From Achromobacter pulmonis (GTDB lineage: Bacteria > Pseudomonadota > Gammaproteobacteria > Burkholderiales > Burkholderiaceae_B): 64,000 nucleotides of DNA. Within the stretch, counting starts at the first letter, position 1, and each line of letters begins with the position of its first letter. The notes beneath the pieces were generated by a model, which was given only the letters and a program-made list of their open reading frames with translations, did not search any database and was not told where the DNA came from. Of this stretch, positions 54,232 to 62,934 are shown one piece after another. The position numbers and the translations under genes were made by a program. The stretch lies in contig NZ_POQS01000001.1 of assembly GCF_002885955.2 (NCBI RefSeq), forward strand, positions 920,211 to 984,210, read 5' to 3'.

Positions 54232-55137
54232 CTAGGCCGGCAGCGCGGCCAGGTCGCGGCGCAGGGCCTCGACGCAGAAATCGACGAAGCTGCGCACCTT
54301 GGCCGAACTCTTGCGGCCTTCCGGATACACCACGTGCACCGGCAAGGGCGGCAGTTCGAAGTCGCGCAGCACCACTTCCAGTTCGCCGCTGGCCAGGTGG
54401 CGCGCGACCTGGTAGGACACCACCTGCGTCAGGCCCCAGCCCTCGCGGGCCGCCAGCACCGCGGCCTGGAACGAGGTGACCGTCAGCTGCGAATCGACCC
54501 GCACGCGCCTGGGCTGGCCGTCCTGCAGGAAGCGCCATTGCGGCCCGCGCCCTTCCATCGCCGCGGTGATGGTGCAATAGCGCTGCAGCTCGTCCGGATC
54601 GCGCGGCGCGCCATGTTCGCGCAGGAACGCGGGCGCGGCGCACACCACGCGGCGCACCTCGCCCACCTGCACGGCGGTCAGCGACGAATCGGGCAAGGCG
54701 CCGATGCGCACCGCCACGTCCACGCCTTCGTCGAGCAGATTGACCACGCGGTCCACCAGCAGCGTGCGCACCGAGACTGCGCGGTGCGCGCGCAGATAGC
54801 CCAGCACCGCCGGCATCACGTGCAGCTCGCCGAACAGGGCCGGCGCGGTGATGCTGAGCGCGCCGCGCGGGGCGGCCATGGCGCCGGCCGCGGCGTCATC
54901 GGCCTGCTCCACCTCTTCGAGGATGCGGCGGCAGTCCGCGGCATAGCGCTGGCCGGCCTCGGTCAGGCGCAGGCTGCGCGTGGTGCGCACCAGCAGCAAG
55001 GCGCCCAGCCGCCGCTCCAGCGCCGCCACGCTGCGTGTGACGCTGGGCGCCGACATCTCCAGGCGCCGGGCGGCGGCGGCGAAGCTCTGCGCCTCGGCCA
55101 CCGCCAGGAATACGGTCATTTCATGGAATCGGTTCAC
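54232..55137 (-). CDS. LysR-family transcriptional regulator
   Basis: 301 aa. HTH at about 3-62 (RFHEMTVFLAVAEAQSFAAAARRL, SAPSVTRSVAALE) and substrate-binding domain at 90-295. GTG at 55137 gives the usual LysR N-terminus; an ATG six codons later is possible. Upstream on the same strand are two small unknown proteins and a Bug gene; downstream GST and PPOX. Target not deducible from position. Confidence 0.86.
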   Translation of the reverse strand: MNRFHEMTVFLAVAEAQSFAAAARRLEMSAPSVTRSVAALERRLGALLLVRTTRSLRLTEAGQRYAADCRRILEEVEQADDAAAGAMAAPRGALSITAPALFGELHVMPAVLGYLRAHRAVSVRTLLVDRVVNLLDEGVDVAVRIGALPDSSLTAVQVGEVRRVVCAAPAFLREHGAPRDPDELQRYCTITAAMEGRGPQWRFLQDGQPRRVRVDSQLTVTSFQAAVLAAREGWGLTQVVSYQVARHLASGELEVVLRDFELPPLPVHVVYPEGRKSSAKVRSFVDFCVEALRRDLAALPA

Positions 55138-55224
55138 GGTGCGCCGCCAGGGTCGCGGCGAGGCCGCCGCGCAATGTCGGACGATATTAGAAGCGGCTCC
55201 CGGACCCGTCAATCCGGCGCCGGA

Positions 55225-55587
55225 TCACAGCGCACGCGCCCGCGTTCCTATCGCGTCGAGCAGTTCCAGCGCCCTGGCCGCAGCGCCGGCGCCGCCTTCC
55301 ATGTCGCCGCGCACGTGCAAGGGGCGCAGCTCCTCGATCGCTTCGAGCTGCGCGATCAGCAGCGGTTCGGCCAGCCGGTACTTGCGCAGCACGCTCACCA
55401 TGCACATGGACGCGTGCACCATGTCTTCGGACTCGTCGCTGACGCCAGTCCTGTGCAGCGTGTAGTTGACCCAGTGCGTGGCCGCCAGCATCGCCGCCTC
55501 GATGCGGATCTCCCAATCCGCGTCGGTGAGCTTGGCGAGCGAGCGCTCGATCCGCCGCGCCTTGGCGCGATGATGGTCAGGAATCAT
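55225..55587 (-). CDS. Small helical protein, paralog B of a two-gene unit
   Basis: 120 aa, predicted all-helical, no signal peptide. No family recognised. It resembles the upstream 152-aa protein: ATHWVNYTLHRTGVSDESED here against GTNIWNAALHAVGLTSEDR there, and a shared LEA..EL..(V/L)RGD segment further on. The start overlaps the partner's stop by ATGA. Both follow the second Bug gene of the beta-keto acid cleavage cluster. Confidence 0.65.
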   Translation of the reverse strand: MIPDHHRAKARRIERSLAKLTDADWEIRIEAAMLAATHWVNYTLHRTGVSDESEDMVHASMCMVSVLRKYRLAEPLLIAQLEAIEELRPLHVRGDMEGGAGAAARALELLDAIGTRARAL

Positions 55588-56042
55588 CTGCGCGCCTCCG
55601 GAAGGACCAGCGCGTCATAGACTGCGATGGCTTCCGACAGCGCACCGTCGCAGGCATCGACTATGGCCTGCGTCGGAACGCGGTCGCCCCGCAGGCAGGG
55701 ATCGCGATAGGTTTCCAGTTCGTGCAGCGCGGCTTCCAGGCGCTGCACGGGCTCGGGCATTTCCCCTGGAATCGCCGGCCAGCCGACATGGCTGACGTCG
55801 CCCGGGCCGCGCAGTTCGCGCCGCCAGCCGCCGTCGGGCTGCGGCACCACGTGCACGCCTGGAATGGTCGAGAAAACACGGTCCTCGCTGGTCAGCCCCA
55901 CCGCGTGCAGCGCGGCGTTCCAGATATTGGTTCCGGCCGTCAGGCCGGTCCAGTACCACAGCTCGAAATCCTCCAGGGGGTCGAGCCTGGCGCGCAGCCG
56001 CAGCAGGCGGCCGATCTTTTCGGCATGGGAAGCGATCTTCAT
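55584..56042 (-). CDS. Small helical protein, paralog A of a two-gene unit
   Basis: 152 aa, no signal peptide, no family recognised. Landmarks: ELWYWTGLTAGTNIWNAAL, LTSEDRVFSTIPGVHVVPQP and QRLEAALHELETYRDPCLRG. It shares its layout with the 120-aa neighbour but has an insert of about 30 residues. It starts 8 bp after the Bug stop and is coupled to the 120-aa gene. The set Bug/A/B suggests a role in handling the imported acid. Confidence 0.65.
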   Translation of the reverse strand: MKIASHAEKIGRLLRLRARLDPLEDFELWYWTGLTAGTNIWNAALHAVGLTSEDRVFSTIPGVHVVPQPDGGWRRELRGPGDVSHVGWPAIPGEMPEPVQRLEAALHELETYRDPCLRGDRVPTQAIVDACDGALSEAIAVYDALVLPEARR

Positions 56043-56050
56043 GGCCTGTC

Positions 56051-57037
56051 TCAATCCGCCTGGATGTTGCCGTCGACCACGACCTTGCGCCAGGCCGCCA
56101 GGTCGTCCTTTATCGTCTGCACGAACGCCTCGCGGCTGACGGCCTGCGCCGGCGGCACGTTGGCCTGCAGCAGCGCCTGCCTGAACGCCGGCTGCACCTG
56201 TTCGCGGTTGATGACGGCGTGCAGGCGCTCCACGATTTCCGGCGGCGTGCCCTTGGGCGCGAAAATGCCTTGCCAGCCCGCGGCGGTGAAGGGATAGCCC
56301 TGCTCGGACAACACCGGCACCTCGGGCAGCCGGGGGCTGCGCACCGTGCCGGTCAGGGCGATGGGCCGCAGCTTGCCCTGCTCGATGAAGCCCAGCGGCG
56401 CCACGACGTCGACCCAGCCTATCGGCAGCTCGCCCGACACGATGTTGGTGAGCAAGGAAGGCGAAGTCTTGTACGGAACGTGATTGATGCGCAGGCCGGC
56501 CCGCTGCTTGAGCCACTCCATCGTCAGGTGGCCGTTCGAGCCCACGCCCCAGCTTCCGTACGAAGGGTACTTGTCGGGATCGCTGCGCAGCAGCGCCACC
56601 AGTTCGGGCAGCGTCCTGGCCGGCACCGACGGATGCACCACCAGCAGCACCCCGCCCACGGAGGACAGCGCCACCGGCTCCAGGTCGCGCAAGGTCCGGA
56701 TCGATATGGCGGGATTCAGGGCCTCGGCCATCACCATGGACGAGGCCGTGCTGTGCAGGATCGTATAGCCGTCCGGCGCCGCGTTCTTGACCGCGGCCGA
56801 ACCGATCAGCCCGTTCGCGCCGGGCCGGTTCTCGACCACGAAAGGCTGGCCCAGCGCGTCCTGCAGCCGGGCGTAGAGCTGGCGCGCCAGCGTGTCCAGC
56901 ACGCCGCCCGGCCCGCCGGGGACGATTACCTTGACCGGCCGCGCGGGCCATTCGCCGGCGCCCTGGGCGCGGACCAGGCCGGCCGCCAGCGCCGCCGTCG
57001 CGCCGAGTATGAGTTGCCTGCGAGTCAACGATGCCAT
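56051..57037 (-). CDS. Bug/TctC-family binding protein (Tat-like signal)
   Basis: 328-aa receptor. The signal contains LTRRQLILGATAALAAGL, a twin-arginine rather than plain Sec pattern. Bug loops: WPARPVKVIVPGGPGGVLDTLARQ, VVENRPGANGLIGSAAV, HVPYKTSPSLLTNIVSGE. Starts 54 bp downstream of the beta-keto acid cleavage gene. Second Bug of the same block. Confidence 0.9.
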   Translation of the reverse strand: MASLTRRQLILGATAALAAGLVRAQGAGEWPARPVKVIVPGGPGGVLDTLARQLYARLQDALGQPFVVENRPGANGLIGSAAVKNAAPDGYTILHSTASSMVMAEALNPAISIRTLRDLEPVALSSVGGVLLVVHPSVPARTLPELVALLRSDPDKYPSYGSWGVGSNGHLTMEWLKQRAGLRINHVPYKTSPSLLTNIVSGELPIGWVDVVAPLGFIEQGKLRPIALTGTVRSPRLPEVPVLSEQGYPFTAAGWQGIFAPKGTPPEIVERLHAVINREQVQPAFRQALLQANVPPAQAVSREAFVQTIKDDLAAWRKVVVDGNIQAD

Positions 57038-57091
57038 AATTCATCCATCCCGTGGTTCAGGTTCGCGGCCGGACCGGCCGGCCGCCCGGTT

Positions 57092-58147
57092 TCAGTCCGG
57101 CTTGCGCAGGAAGCCCTGGTTGCCGCCGTTGCGGTTGGGCGCGAAGCCGTTGGCCCGCAGCGTCTCGTCGGCGGTCTCGTAGAACACGCCGATCTTCATG
57201 ATCTCGCGCGCCTGCTGCGCGGTGGCGATGGGGCGGCCGAATTCGCCGGAGATGCGGACCAGCTGCCTGATCTGCTCGACCGAGCTCATCTTGCCCGTGC
57301 GCGTCTGGTTCCACAGCACGTCCTCGATGCCGCAGCGCACGTGCAGGCCCAGGGCGATGCCGATCATGTTGATGGGCAGCACGTTCAGCACCGAGCTCTC
57401 CACCGTGACCACCGCGCCGTCGGGCACGGCGCGCAGCATGTTGGCCAGGTTGTAGATGTTGGCCTGGTCCATGCCGCCGCTGATGGCGACCCAGTTCATC
57501 ACCAGCGGACCCTTGTAGACGCCGCGGCGGATCATGCGCTCGATCGTCTCGAAGCTGTTGATGTTGTAGACCTGGAACTCGCTCTGGATGCCCGCCGCCG
57601 TCAGGCGCCGGATGTGCTCCTCGGCCCAGCTGGGATTGGAGGGCACGATCATGTCCTTGTAGGTCGAATACAGCTCCGGAAAGCCGCGCGAAACGCCCCT
57701 GAAGTCATCGACGCCGGCATGTTCGGTGACGTTCATCTGCGTGGTGTTGACGGTCACCGTGACCTGGTCGGGCCTGGGATCGAGTTCGGCCAGCATGTGG
57801 CGGGTGTCGTCGCTGAGCCACTTGGCCGCCTGCCCTTCCTCGGGCGCGAAGCTGATGGAGCCGCCGACCTGGATGATCATCTCGGGCACGGCCTCGCGCA
57901 CGCCGGCGATCAGTTCGTTGAACATGGACAGGCGCTTGCTGCCCTTGCCGTTGGCTTCGCGCACGTGCAGGTGCAGCACGGTGGCGCCGGCTTCGTAGCA
58001 GTCCACCGCCTTCTGGATCTGCTCTTCCATCGTGACCGGAATGTCTTCGGGAAAGTCCGAAGGAATCCAGCCCGGCGCGTAAGGCGCGGCGGTGATGATC
58101 AGGGGCTGCTGGTTTTCGGGATACAGATGGCCGTCTAGGAAATTCAT
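57092..58147 (-). CDS. Beta-keto acid cleavage enzyme family (BKACE, DUF849)
   Basis: 351-aa TIM-barrel metalloenzyme. The family (founder: 3-keto-5-aminohexanoate cleavage enzyme, Kce) condenses a beta-keto acid with acetyl-CoA and splits it to acetoacetate and a new CoA ester. Landmarks: LIITAAPYAPGW, GATVLHLHVREANGKGS (metal His pair), QVGGSISFAPEEGQ and NWVAISGGMD. GGAG precedes the ATG. Between two Bug genes, so the substrate is probably an imported keto-acid. Exact acid unknown. Confidence 0.88.
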   Translation of the reverse strand: MNFLDGHLYPENQQPLIITAAPYAPGWIPSDFPEDIPVTMEEQIQKAVDCYEAGATVLHLHVREANGKGSKRLSMFNELIAGVREAVPEMIIQVGGSISFAPEEGQAAKWLSDDTRHMLAELDPRPDQVTVTVNTTQMNVTEHAGVDDFRGVSRGFPELYSTYKDMIVPSNPSWAEEHIRRLTAAGIQSEFQVYNINSFETIERMIRRGVYKGPLVMNWVAISGGMDQANIYNLANMLRAVPDGAVVTVESSVLNVLPINMIGIALGLHVRCGIEDVLWNQTRTGKMSSVEQIRQLVRISGEFGRPIATAQQAREIMKIGVFYETADETLRANGFAPNRNGGNQGFLRKPD

Positions 58148-58257
58148 GGCTGGATGCTCCGCTGGGGTGGAAATGGAAGGGTTGCGGCGCCGGGCGTGCG
58201 CGGCCGTGCCGGCGCGCGCAGGCGCGCCCGTGTCGCGTGGGAAACGGTGCGGGCGGG

Positions 58258-59226
58258 TCAGTTCGCCCGGATGTCGAACTTCTTGACGATGGCGGCGTTG
58301 CGCTGGAACAGCTGCCGGTTTTCGGCCAGCAGCGCGGCCGTATCGGTGCTCACGTCGGGCTCCAGGCCCACGTCGCCGAGCTTCTGCTGCACCGTGGGCG
58401 CGCTGGCCGCCTTGCTGACGATGGCCTGGAGCCTGGCCAGTACCTCGGGCGGCAGCTTGCTGGAACCGTAGAAGCACACCTGGCCCTGGAACTGGATTTC
58501 GGGGTAGCCCAGCTCGCTCATCGTCGGCACCTCGGGAAAATACCTGGACCGGTTCTTTCCGGCGACGGCATAGGCGCGCAGCCGGCCGCTCTTGATCAGC
58601 GGCAGGGACGTCACCATGCCGTCGAACATCACGTCGACCTGCCCGCCGATCACGTCCTGCAGGGCCTGCGGCGATCCCAGGTAGGCCACGTGCTGCATGT
58701 CCAGCCCGGCCTGGCTGCTGAAGATCAGCCCGGAGTACTGCGACACCGTGCCCGTGCCGTAGCTGGCGAAAGAAGACTTGCCCTTGCGCGTCTTCAGGTG
58801 CTCGACCAGGCTCGGGAAATCCTTGGCCGGATAGTCTGCCGAACTCACCAGCGCATAGCTGGTGAACGCCACCCGGGCGATGGTGACGATATCGCCCAGC
58901 GGGTCGTAAGGCACCTTCATCACCTGCGGCGCCTCGACCAGCATGTTGTTCGGCCCGAGCGCGATGGTGTCGCCGTCGGGATCGGCCTTCAGCATGGCGC
59001 TCAGGCCTATCGAGCCGGTCGCGCCGGGACGGTTCTCGATGACCACGGGCCGGCCGGTGTCCGCGGACATCTGCTGCCCGATCACGCGGGCGGCGATGTC
59101 TATCGTGCCGCCCGGCTGTCCCGGGACGATGACCCGCAAGGGCTTGCCGCCCAGCGCCCAGGCGCTGAACGCCAGCGACCATCCGATCAAGGCCACGGCG
59201 GGCCGTGCAAATCGCTGCAGTCTCAT
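58258..59226 (-). CDS. Bug/TctC-family binding protein
   Basis: 322-aa receptor: signal peptide about 1-25 (SAWA-LGG), PLRVIVPGQPGGTIDIAARVI, VVIENRPGATGSIGLSAML, and YLGSPQALQDVIGGQVDVMFDG. AGGAG precedes the ATG. First gene of the Bug/BKACE/Bug/small-protein block; an AraC-type direct repeat lies 94-130 bp upstream of its ATG. Confidence 0.9.
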   Translation of the reverse strand: MRLQRFARPAVALIGWSLAFSAWALGGKPLRVIVPGQPGGTIDIAARVIGQQMSADTGRPVVIENRPGATGSIGLSAMLKADPDGDTIALGPNNMLVEAPQVMKVPYDPLGDIVTIARVAFTSYALVSSADYPAKDFPSLVEHLKTRKGKSSFASYGTGTVSQYSGLIFSSQAGLDMQHVAYLGSPQALQDVIGGQVDVMFDGMVTSLPLIKSGRLRAYAVAGKNRSRYFPEVPTMSELGYPEIQFQGQVCFYGSSKLPPEVLARLQAIVSKAASAPTVQQKLGDVGLEPDVSTDTAALLAENRQLFQRNAAIVKKFDIRAN

Positions 59227-59315
59227 GTCCGTCTCCTGTGCTTTCTTATGTCGGACGGATGCGCGCTGCGCAATGCCTGTCCTGTGGGCATAAGTATCTG
59301 CCGGACGCTGCGCGC

Positions 59316-60365
59316 TCACTTGCTTTTCTGGGACACAAGTTTGCTTTTTTGGGACATGGACCCGGCCTGCTTGCTCCACTCGGTGGCGCTGCAGCCGAAC
59401 AGGCCGCGGAACCAGTGGCTGAAGCTGCTGGCGCGGGCGAAACCCAGCAGCTCCGCCACCTCGCCCAGCGGCAGGTCGCTCTCGCGCAGATGGTGCCTGG
59501 CCAGGTCCGAGCGCACCTGGTCGAGCAGCCGGCTGAAGCTCAGCCCTTCCGCTTCGAGCCGGCGGTGCAGCGTGCGCCGGTCGACGTGCAGGAAGCGCGC
59601 CACTTCCTGCGCGCTGCACGCGCCGCTGGGCAACAGCGCCAATATGACCCGGCGGCAGGTCTCCTGGGCGCTCTCGCCGCGATCGGTCAGCGCCGCTTCC
59701 AGGTATTTGCGCGCTAGGTCGGCGGCGACCTGGTCTCCCGGCTCGCGCGGGCGGGACAGGTCGCTGGCCAGGCACACCAGCCCATTGAAGTCCTGGTTGA
59801 ATTTGACGGCGCGGCGGAAATAGGCGCGATGCGCGGCGACGTCCTTGGGCGGACGATGCGTGAAACAGACGTCCAGCGGCTGCCAGCGCGGCCCGATCAG
59901 TTCGCTGAGGATGCGAAACAGCGTGCCCACGGCCAGCTCCACCGACTGGCGCATCGCCAGTCCGGGCGTGGGCAGCAGATCCTCGCGCAGCACGATCACG
60001 TTGCCCGCGTCTTCGACGCGGATGATCAGCGAGGCGTTCACCAGCCGCAGATAGCGGCACAGGGTGTCGATGGCGGCGCGCGGCGTGGGCGCTTGCCTGA
60101 GCACCAGGCTGATGGGGCCGAGCGCGGACAGCTTGCGCCTTGCCGCCAGGCGCAGCGCCAGGTCTTCCGTGCGCGTGGCGCGCGCGGTGATCTCCAGCAG
60201 TTCGCGCACGGCGTCCCGCGAAATCAGCATCTCCGGATCGTCCAGGAACTTCGCCTGCAGGCCCACCGCCTTCATGAAGGCGTAGGGGTCGCGGCCCAGC
60301 GATTGCACCAGTTCGACGTAGCCGCTGAGGCTGCCGCTGCGCATCAGCTGCGAGGCGTGTCTCAT
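59316..60365 (-). CDS. AraC-family regulator (arabinose-binding-like N-domain)
   Basis: 349 aa: N-terminal sensor domain (about 15-200) of the 'Arabinose_bd' type found in OruR-like regulators, and C-terminal double HTH (about 240-335; CSAQEVARFLHVDRRTLHRRLEAEG, GEVAELLGFARASSFSHWF). Start overlaps the LysR stop by ATGA. The tail encodes SQKSK twice because its DNA is a direct repeat that looks like the operator for the next operon. Confidence 0.88.
   Translation of the reverse strand: MRHASQLMRSGSLSGYVELVQSLGRDPYAFMKAVGLQAKFLDDPEMLISRDAVRELLEITARATRTEDLALRLAARRKLSALGPISLVLRQAPTPRAAIDTLCRYLRLVNASLIIRVEDAGNVIVLREDLLPTPGLAMRQSVELAVGTLFRILSELIGPRWQPLDVCFTHRPPKDVAAHRAYFRRAVKFNQDFNGLVCLASDLSRPREPGDQVAADLARKYLEAALTDRGESAQETCRRVILALLPSGACSAQEVARFLHVDRRTLHRRLEAEGLSFSRLLDQVRSDLARHHLRESDLPLGEVAELLGFARASSFSHWFRGLFGCSATEWSKQAGSMSQKSKLVSQKSK
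59320..59335 (-). promoter_or_regulatory. AraC-type direct repeat, promoter-proximal copy
   Basis: Reading the minus strand: TGTCCCAGAAAAGCAA, next to the likely -35 of the Bug operon; a GATACT-like -10 is at 59298-59293. It differs from the distal copy at one base and is offset by 21 bp. Confidence 0.6.
59341..59356 (-). promoter_or_regulatory. AraC-type direct repeat, distal copy
   Basis: Reading the minus strand: TGTCCCAAAAAAGCAA. 21-bp (two-turn) spacing to the proximal copy is the usual arrangement for AraC-family dimer sites. Both copies lie inside the AraC coding end. Confidence 0.6.
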
Positions 60366-61252
60366 GCCTGGGCCTCGAATTCCCGGCCCAGCCACGCCAG
60401 GAACGCCTTGACCGGCGGATGCCGTTCGCGCCCCGGCGCGCACAGCGCCGTATAGGCCGCGCCCGCCACCCGCACCTGCGGACGGCAGGCCACCAGGGTG
60501 CCCGCGTCCACGCTGTCGGACACCATCACCGAGCTGGCCAGCACCAGGCCCTGCCCGGCGATGGCGGCCTGCAGCGCATAGTGTTCCTCGTCATAGGCGT
60601 GTTCGGCCGCCGGCCGGCGCCAGGCCGGCAGCCCGGCCGCCTCGCACCAGTCCCGCCAGCCCTGTTCGTACAACAGCGAGTCGCGCCAGCGCACGGTCAC
60701 CAGCGCCGGCGCGCGCCTGCCCTGCCGCGCCACCAGGGCCGGCGCGCCATAGACGCCGAACCGCTCCTGCAGCGTGCAGGCGGCATGCAGGCCCGGATAC
60801 TGCCGGCGGCTGTAGCGCACCGCCACGTCCACGCTGGCGTCCTGCAGCAGATCCACCGGTTCGGCGCTGGCATTCAGGCGCAGCTGGTATTGCGGATGGG
60901 CCTCGTAGAAACGTCCCAGCCGCGGCACCAGCCACAAGGCCGCGAACGAATGCGTGGTCGATACCGTCAGCGCGCCCGAGGCCGGCGCCGGCCGCAAGTC
61001 GTCCAGCGTCTGGGCCACGTCCAGCAGCGCGCCGTGCACGCGCGCGAACAATCGGCCGCCGGCGTCCGTCAGGCGCACCCCGCGCGGCACGCGTTCGAAC
61101 AGCGCCACGCCCACATGGCGTTCCAGCGCCTTGACCTGGTGCGAAACCGCCGTCGCGGTGACGGCAAGCTCGGCCGCGGCCAGCTTGAAACTGCGCAGCC
61201 TGGCGGCGGCCTCGAAGGTGCGCAGCGCCGTGACGGGTAGCGTGGCGAACAT
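60362..61252 (-). CDS. LysR-family regulator (GcvA-like)
   Basis: 296 aa: HTH about 6-65 (VTALRTFEAAARLRSFKLAAAELAVTATAVSHQVKALE, the GcvA/AmpR-type helix pattern) and substrate-binding domain. Overlaps the AraC gene by ATGA, so two regulators share a transcript. Divergent from an NAD(P)H/FMN oxidoreductase gene, with a GATGAAT-TCG-ATTCATC palindrome 17 bp upstream of its ATG. Confidence 0.88.
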   Translation of the reverse strand: MFATLPVTALRTFEAAARLRSFKLAAAELAVTATAVSHQVKALERHVGVALFERVPRGVRLTDAGGRLFARVHGALLDVAQTLDDLRPAPASGALTVSTTHSFAALWLVPRLGRFYEAHPQYQLRLNASAEPVDLLQDASVDVAVRYSRRQYPGLHAACTLQERFGVYGAPALVARQGRRAPALVTVRWRDSLLYEQGWRDWCEAAGLPAWRRPAAEHAYDEEHYALQAAIAGQGLVLASSVMVSDSVDAGTLVACRPQVRVAGAAYTALCAPGRERHPPVKAFLAWLGREFEAQA

Positions 61253-61268
61253 GGATGGCGGGCCCCGG

Positions 61269-61285
61269 GATGAATTCGATTCATC
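61269..61285. promoter_or_regulatory. 17-bp palindrome at the LysR/oxidoreductase promoter
   Basis: GATGAATTCGATTCATC, perfect 7-3-7 dyad, between the LysR ATG (61252) and the oxidoreductase ATG (61379). Likely a LysR autoregulatory site; inferred from position. Confidence 0.5.
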
Positions 61286-61378
61286 TTAGTTCAGGAATGC
61301 TCATTTGTCGCCGCCCGGCGATGAACCTAAATTCTGCCTGACGCATGGCATATCGCCTGCAAGAACGGGAAACCTCAC

Positions 61379-62035
61379 ATGAATTCACATCAAGCCGAAA
61401 AAAGCCTGCTCATCCTGGTGGGCAGCCCGCGGCGCGACGGCAACAGCGCGGCGCTGGGCGCGGCCGCGCTGCGCGGCGCCGAAACCGCGGGCGTGCGCGC
61501 CAGCCTGCTGTTCCTGGACGATTACATCCACGGCTTTCTGCCCGACCTGCGGCGCGCGCCTGCGCCCACGGACCGCTACGCGGAACTGTTCCTGGAGCAT
61601 TTCCTGCCGGCCGACGGCATGCTGCTGTGCACCCCCATCTGGTGGTACGGCATGTCGGCCCAGGCCAAGGCCTTCTTCGACCGTTCGTTCGCGCACTACG
61701 CCGGCGCCGGCCCCGAGCCCGAGCGGGTCAAGGCCCGCATGGCCGGCAAGCGCCTGGGCCTGGCCGTGGCTTCCGAGGAGACCTATCCCGGCGCCGCGCT
61801 GGGCATCGTGCACCAGGTCCAGGAATACGCGCGCTACACGCACTCGGATTTCATCGGCTATGTGCACGGCGCGGGCAATCTGCGCGGCGAGATCGCCGCC
61901 GACCCGCGCCGGCCGCTGGACGCCGCGGCCGCGCTGGGCGCGGAATTCTTCGCCCGCAAATATTCCGACTACCGGATCGAGACGCCGCGCGCGCGCAATG
62001 TGTGGGACGAACCCGCGGGCGCAGGCGCGGACTAG
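61379..62035 (+). CDS. NAD(P)H-dependent FMN oxidoreductase family protein
   Basis: 218-aa flavodoxin-fold reductase: FMN loop LVGSPRRDGNSAALG, and TPIWWYGMSAQAKAFFDR, the flavin-sandwiching segment of NAD(P)H:quinone/FMN reductases. Divergent from the GcvA-like LysR gene, its probable regulator. The stop overlaps the convergent EamA stop. Confidence 0.85.
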   Translation: MNSHQAEKSLLILVGSPRRDGNSAALGAAALRGAETAGVRASLLFLDDYIHGFLPDLRRAPAPTDRYAELFLEHFLPADGMLLCTPIWWYGMSAQAKAFFDRSFAHYAGAGPEPERVKARMAGKRLGLAVASEETYPGAALGIVHQVQEYARYTHSDFIGYVHGAGNLRGEIAADPRRPLDAAAALGAEFFARKYSDYRIETPRARNVWDEPAGAGAD

Positions 62036-62934
62036 TCCAGCGCCAGCCCGCGGGCGCGGCCGAACAGCGGCCGCTGCACGGTCTGCGCCAGCAGCACGCC
62101 GGCCAGCGTCACCGCGCCGCCCAGCAGGTGGTAACCATGCAGCTGCTCGCGCAGCAGCGCGAAGGCGGCCAGCGCGGTGAACAGCGGCAGCAGGTTGATG
62201 AAGATGCTGCAGCGGTTGGGGCCCAGCCGCTGCACGCCCTCGATCCACAGGAACGACAGCAGCACCGACGAGAAAATGCCCGCGTAAAGAATCAGCGGAA
62301 TGGTGTCCGCGTCCAGCGCGGCCTGCGCCGCCGGCACGCGCAGGTACAGCGGCAGCATGTAGAGCAGCGCGAAGATCGACTGCACGAAGGTCGACTGCCA
62401 GGCCGGCAGCGGCACCTTCCAGTGGCGCAGCAGCACGCCGTACAGCGCGTACGACAGGGCCGCCAGCAGCATCAGGCCGTCGCCCGCGTGGATGCCTTGC
62501 TGGAACACGCTCAGCATGTCGCCCTGCCCCACCAGGTACAGCAGGCCGATGAACGAAAGCGCCCCGCCCGCGGCCATGCCCAGGGTCAGGGGGTCGCGCA
62601 GGATCAGCACGCTGAGCAGCATGCTGAGCAAGGGGATCAGCGCGGTCAGAATGGCCATGTTGGTGGCCGTGGTGGTTTCGGCGGCGCGGTACGACAGCGC
62701 CTGGAACAGCGCCGAGGACAGCGCGCCGTACAGGGCCAGCTTGGGCCAGTGGCGCAGGATGAGCTTGCGGTTGCGCCAGGCCGGGCGCGCGGTGAACAGG
62801 CCCATGAGGAACAGCGCCAGCACCAGCCGGTAGAAGGTGATGGCCGTGGGCGAGATGGCGCTGGCCGCCATCTTGGAGACGATGACGTTGCCCGCCCAGA
62901 ACAGGATGGCGAACAACGGGTACAGATAGGACAT
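62032..62934 (-). CDS. EamA/DMT-family transporter
   Basis: 300 aa with ten helices in two EamA repeats (PLFAILFWAGNVIVSKMAAS; LLAALSYALYGVLLRHW; SVLLSFLWIEGVQRLGPNRC). Third EamA protein in the window. Downstream on the same strand of a D-amino acid dehydrogenase-like gene (131-bp gap), so amino-acid-derived metabolite export is a fair guess. Confidence 0.87.
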   Translation of the reverse strand: MSYLYPLFAILFWAGNVIVSKMAASAISPTAITFYRLVLALFLMGLFTARPAWRNRKLILRHWPKLALYGALSSALFQALSYRAAETTTATNMAILTALIPLLSMLLSVLILRDPLTLGMAAGGALSFIGLLYLVGQGDMLSVFQQGIHAGDGLMLLAALSYALYGVLLRHWKVPLPAWQSTFVQSIFALLYMLPLYLRVPAAQAALDADTIPLILYAGIFSSVLLSFLWIEGVQRLGPNRCSIFINLLPLFTALAAFALLREQLHGYHLLGGAVTLAGVLLAQTVQRPLFGRARGLALD

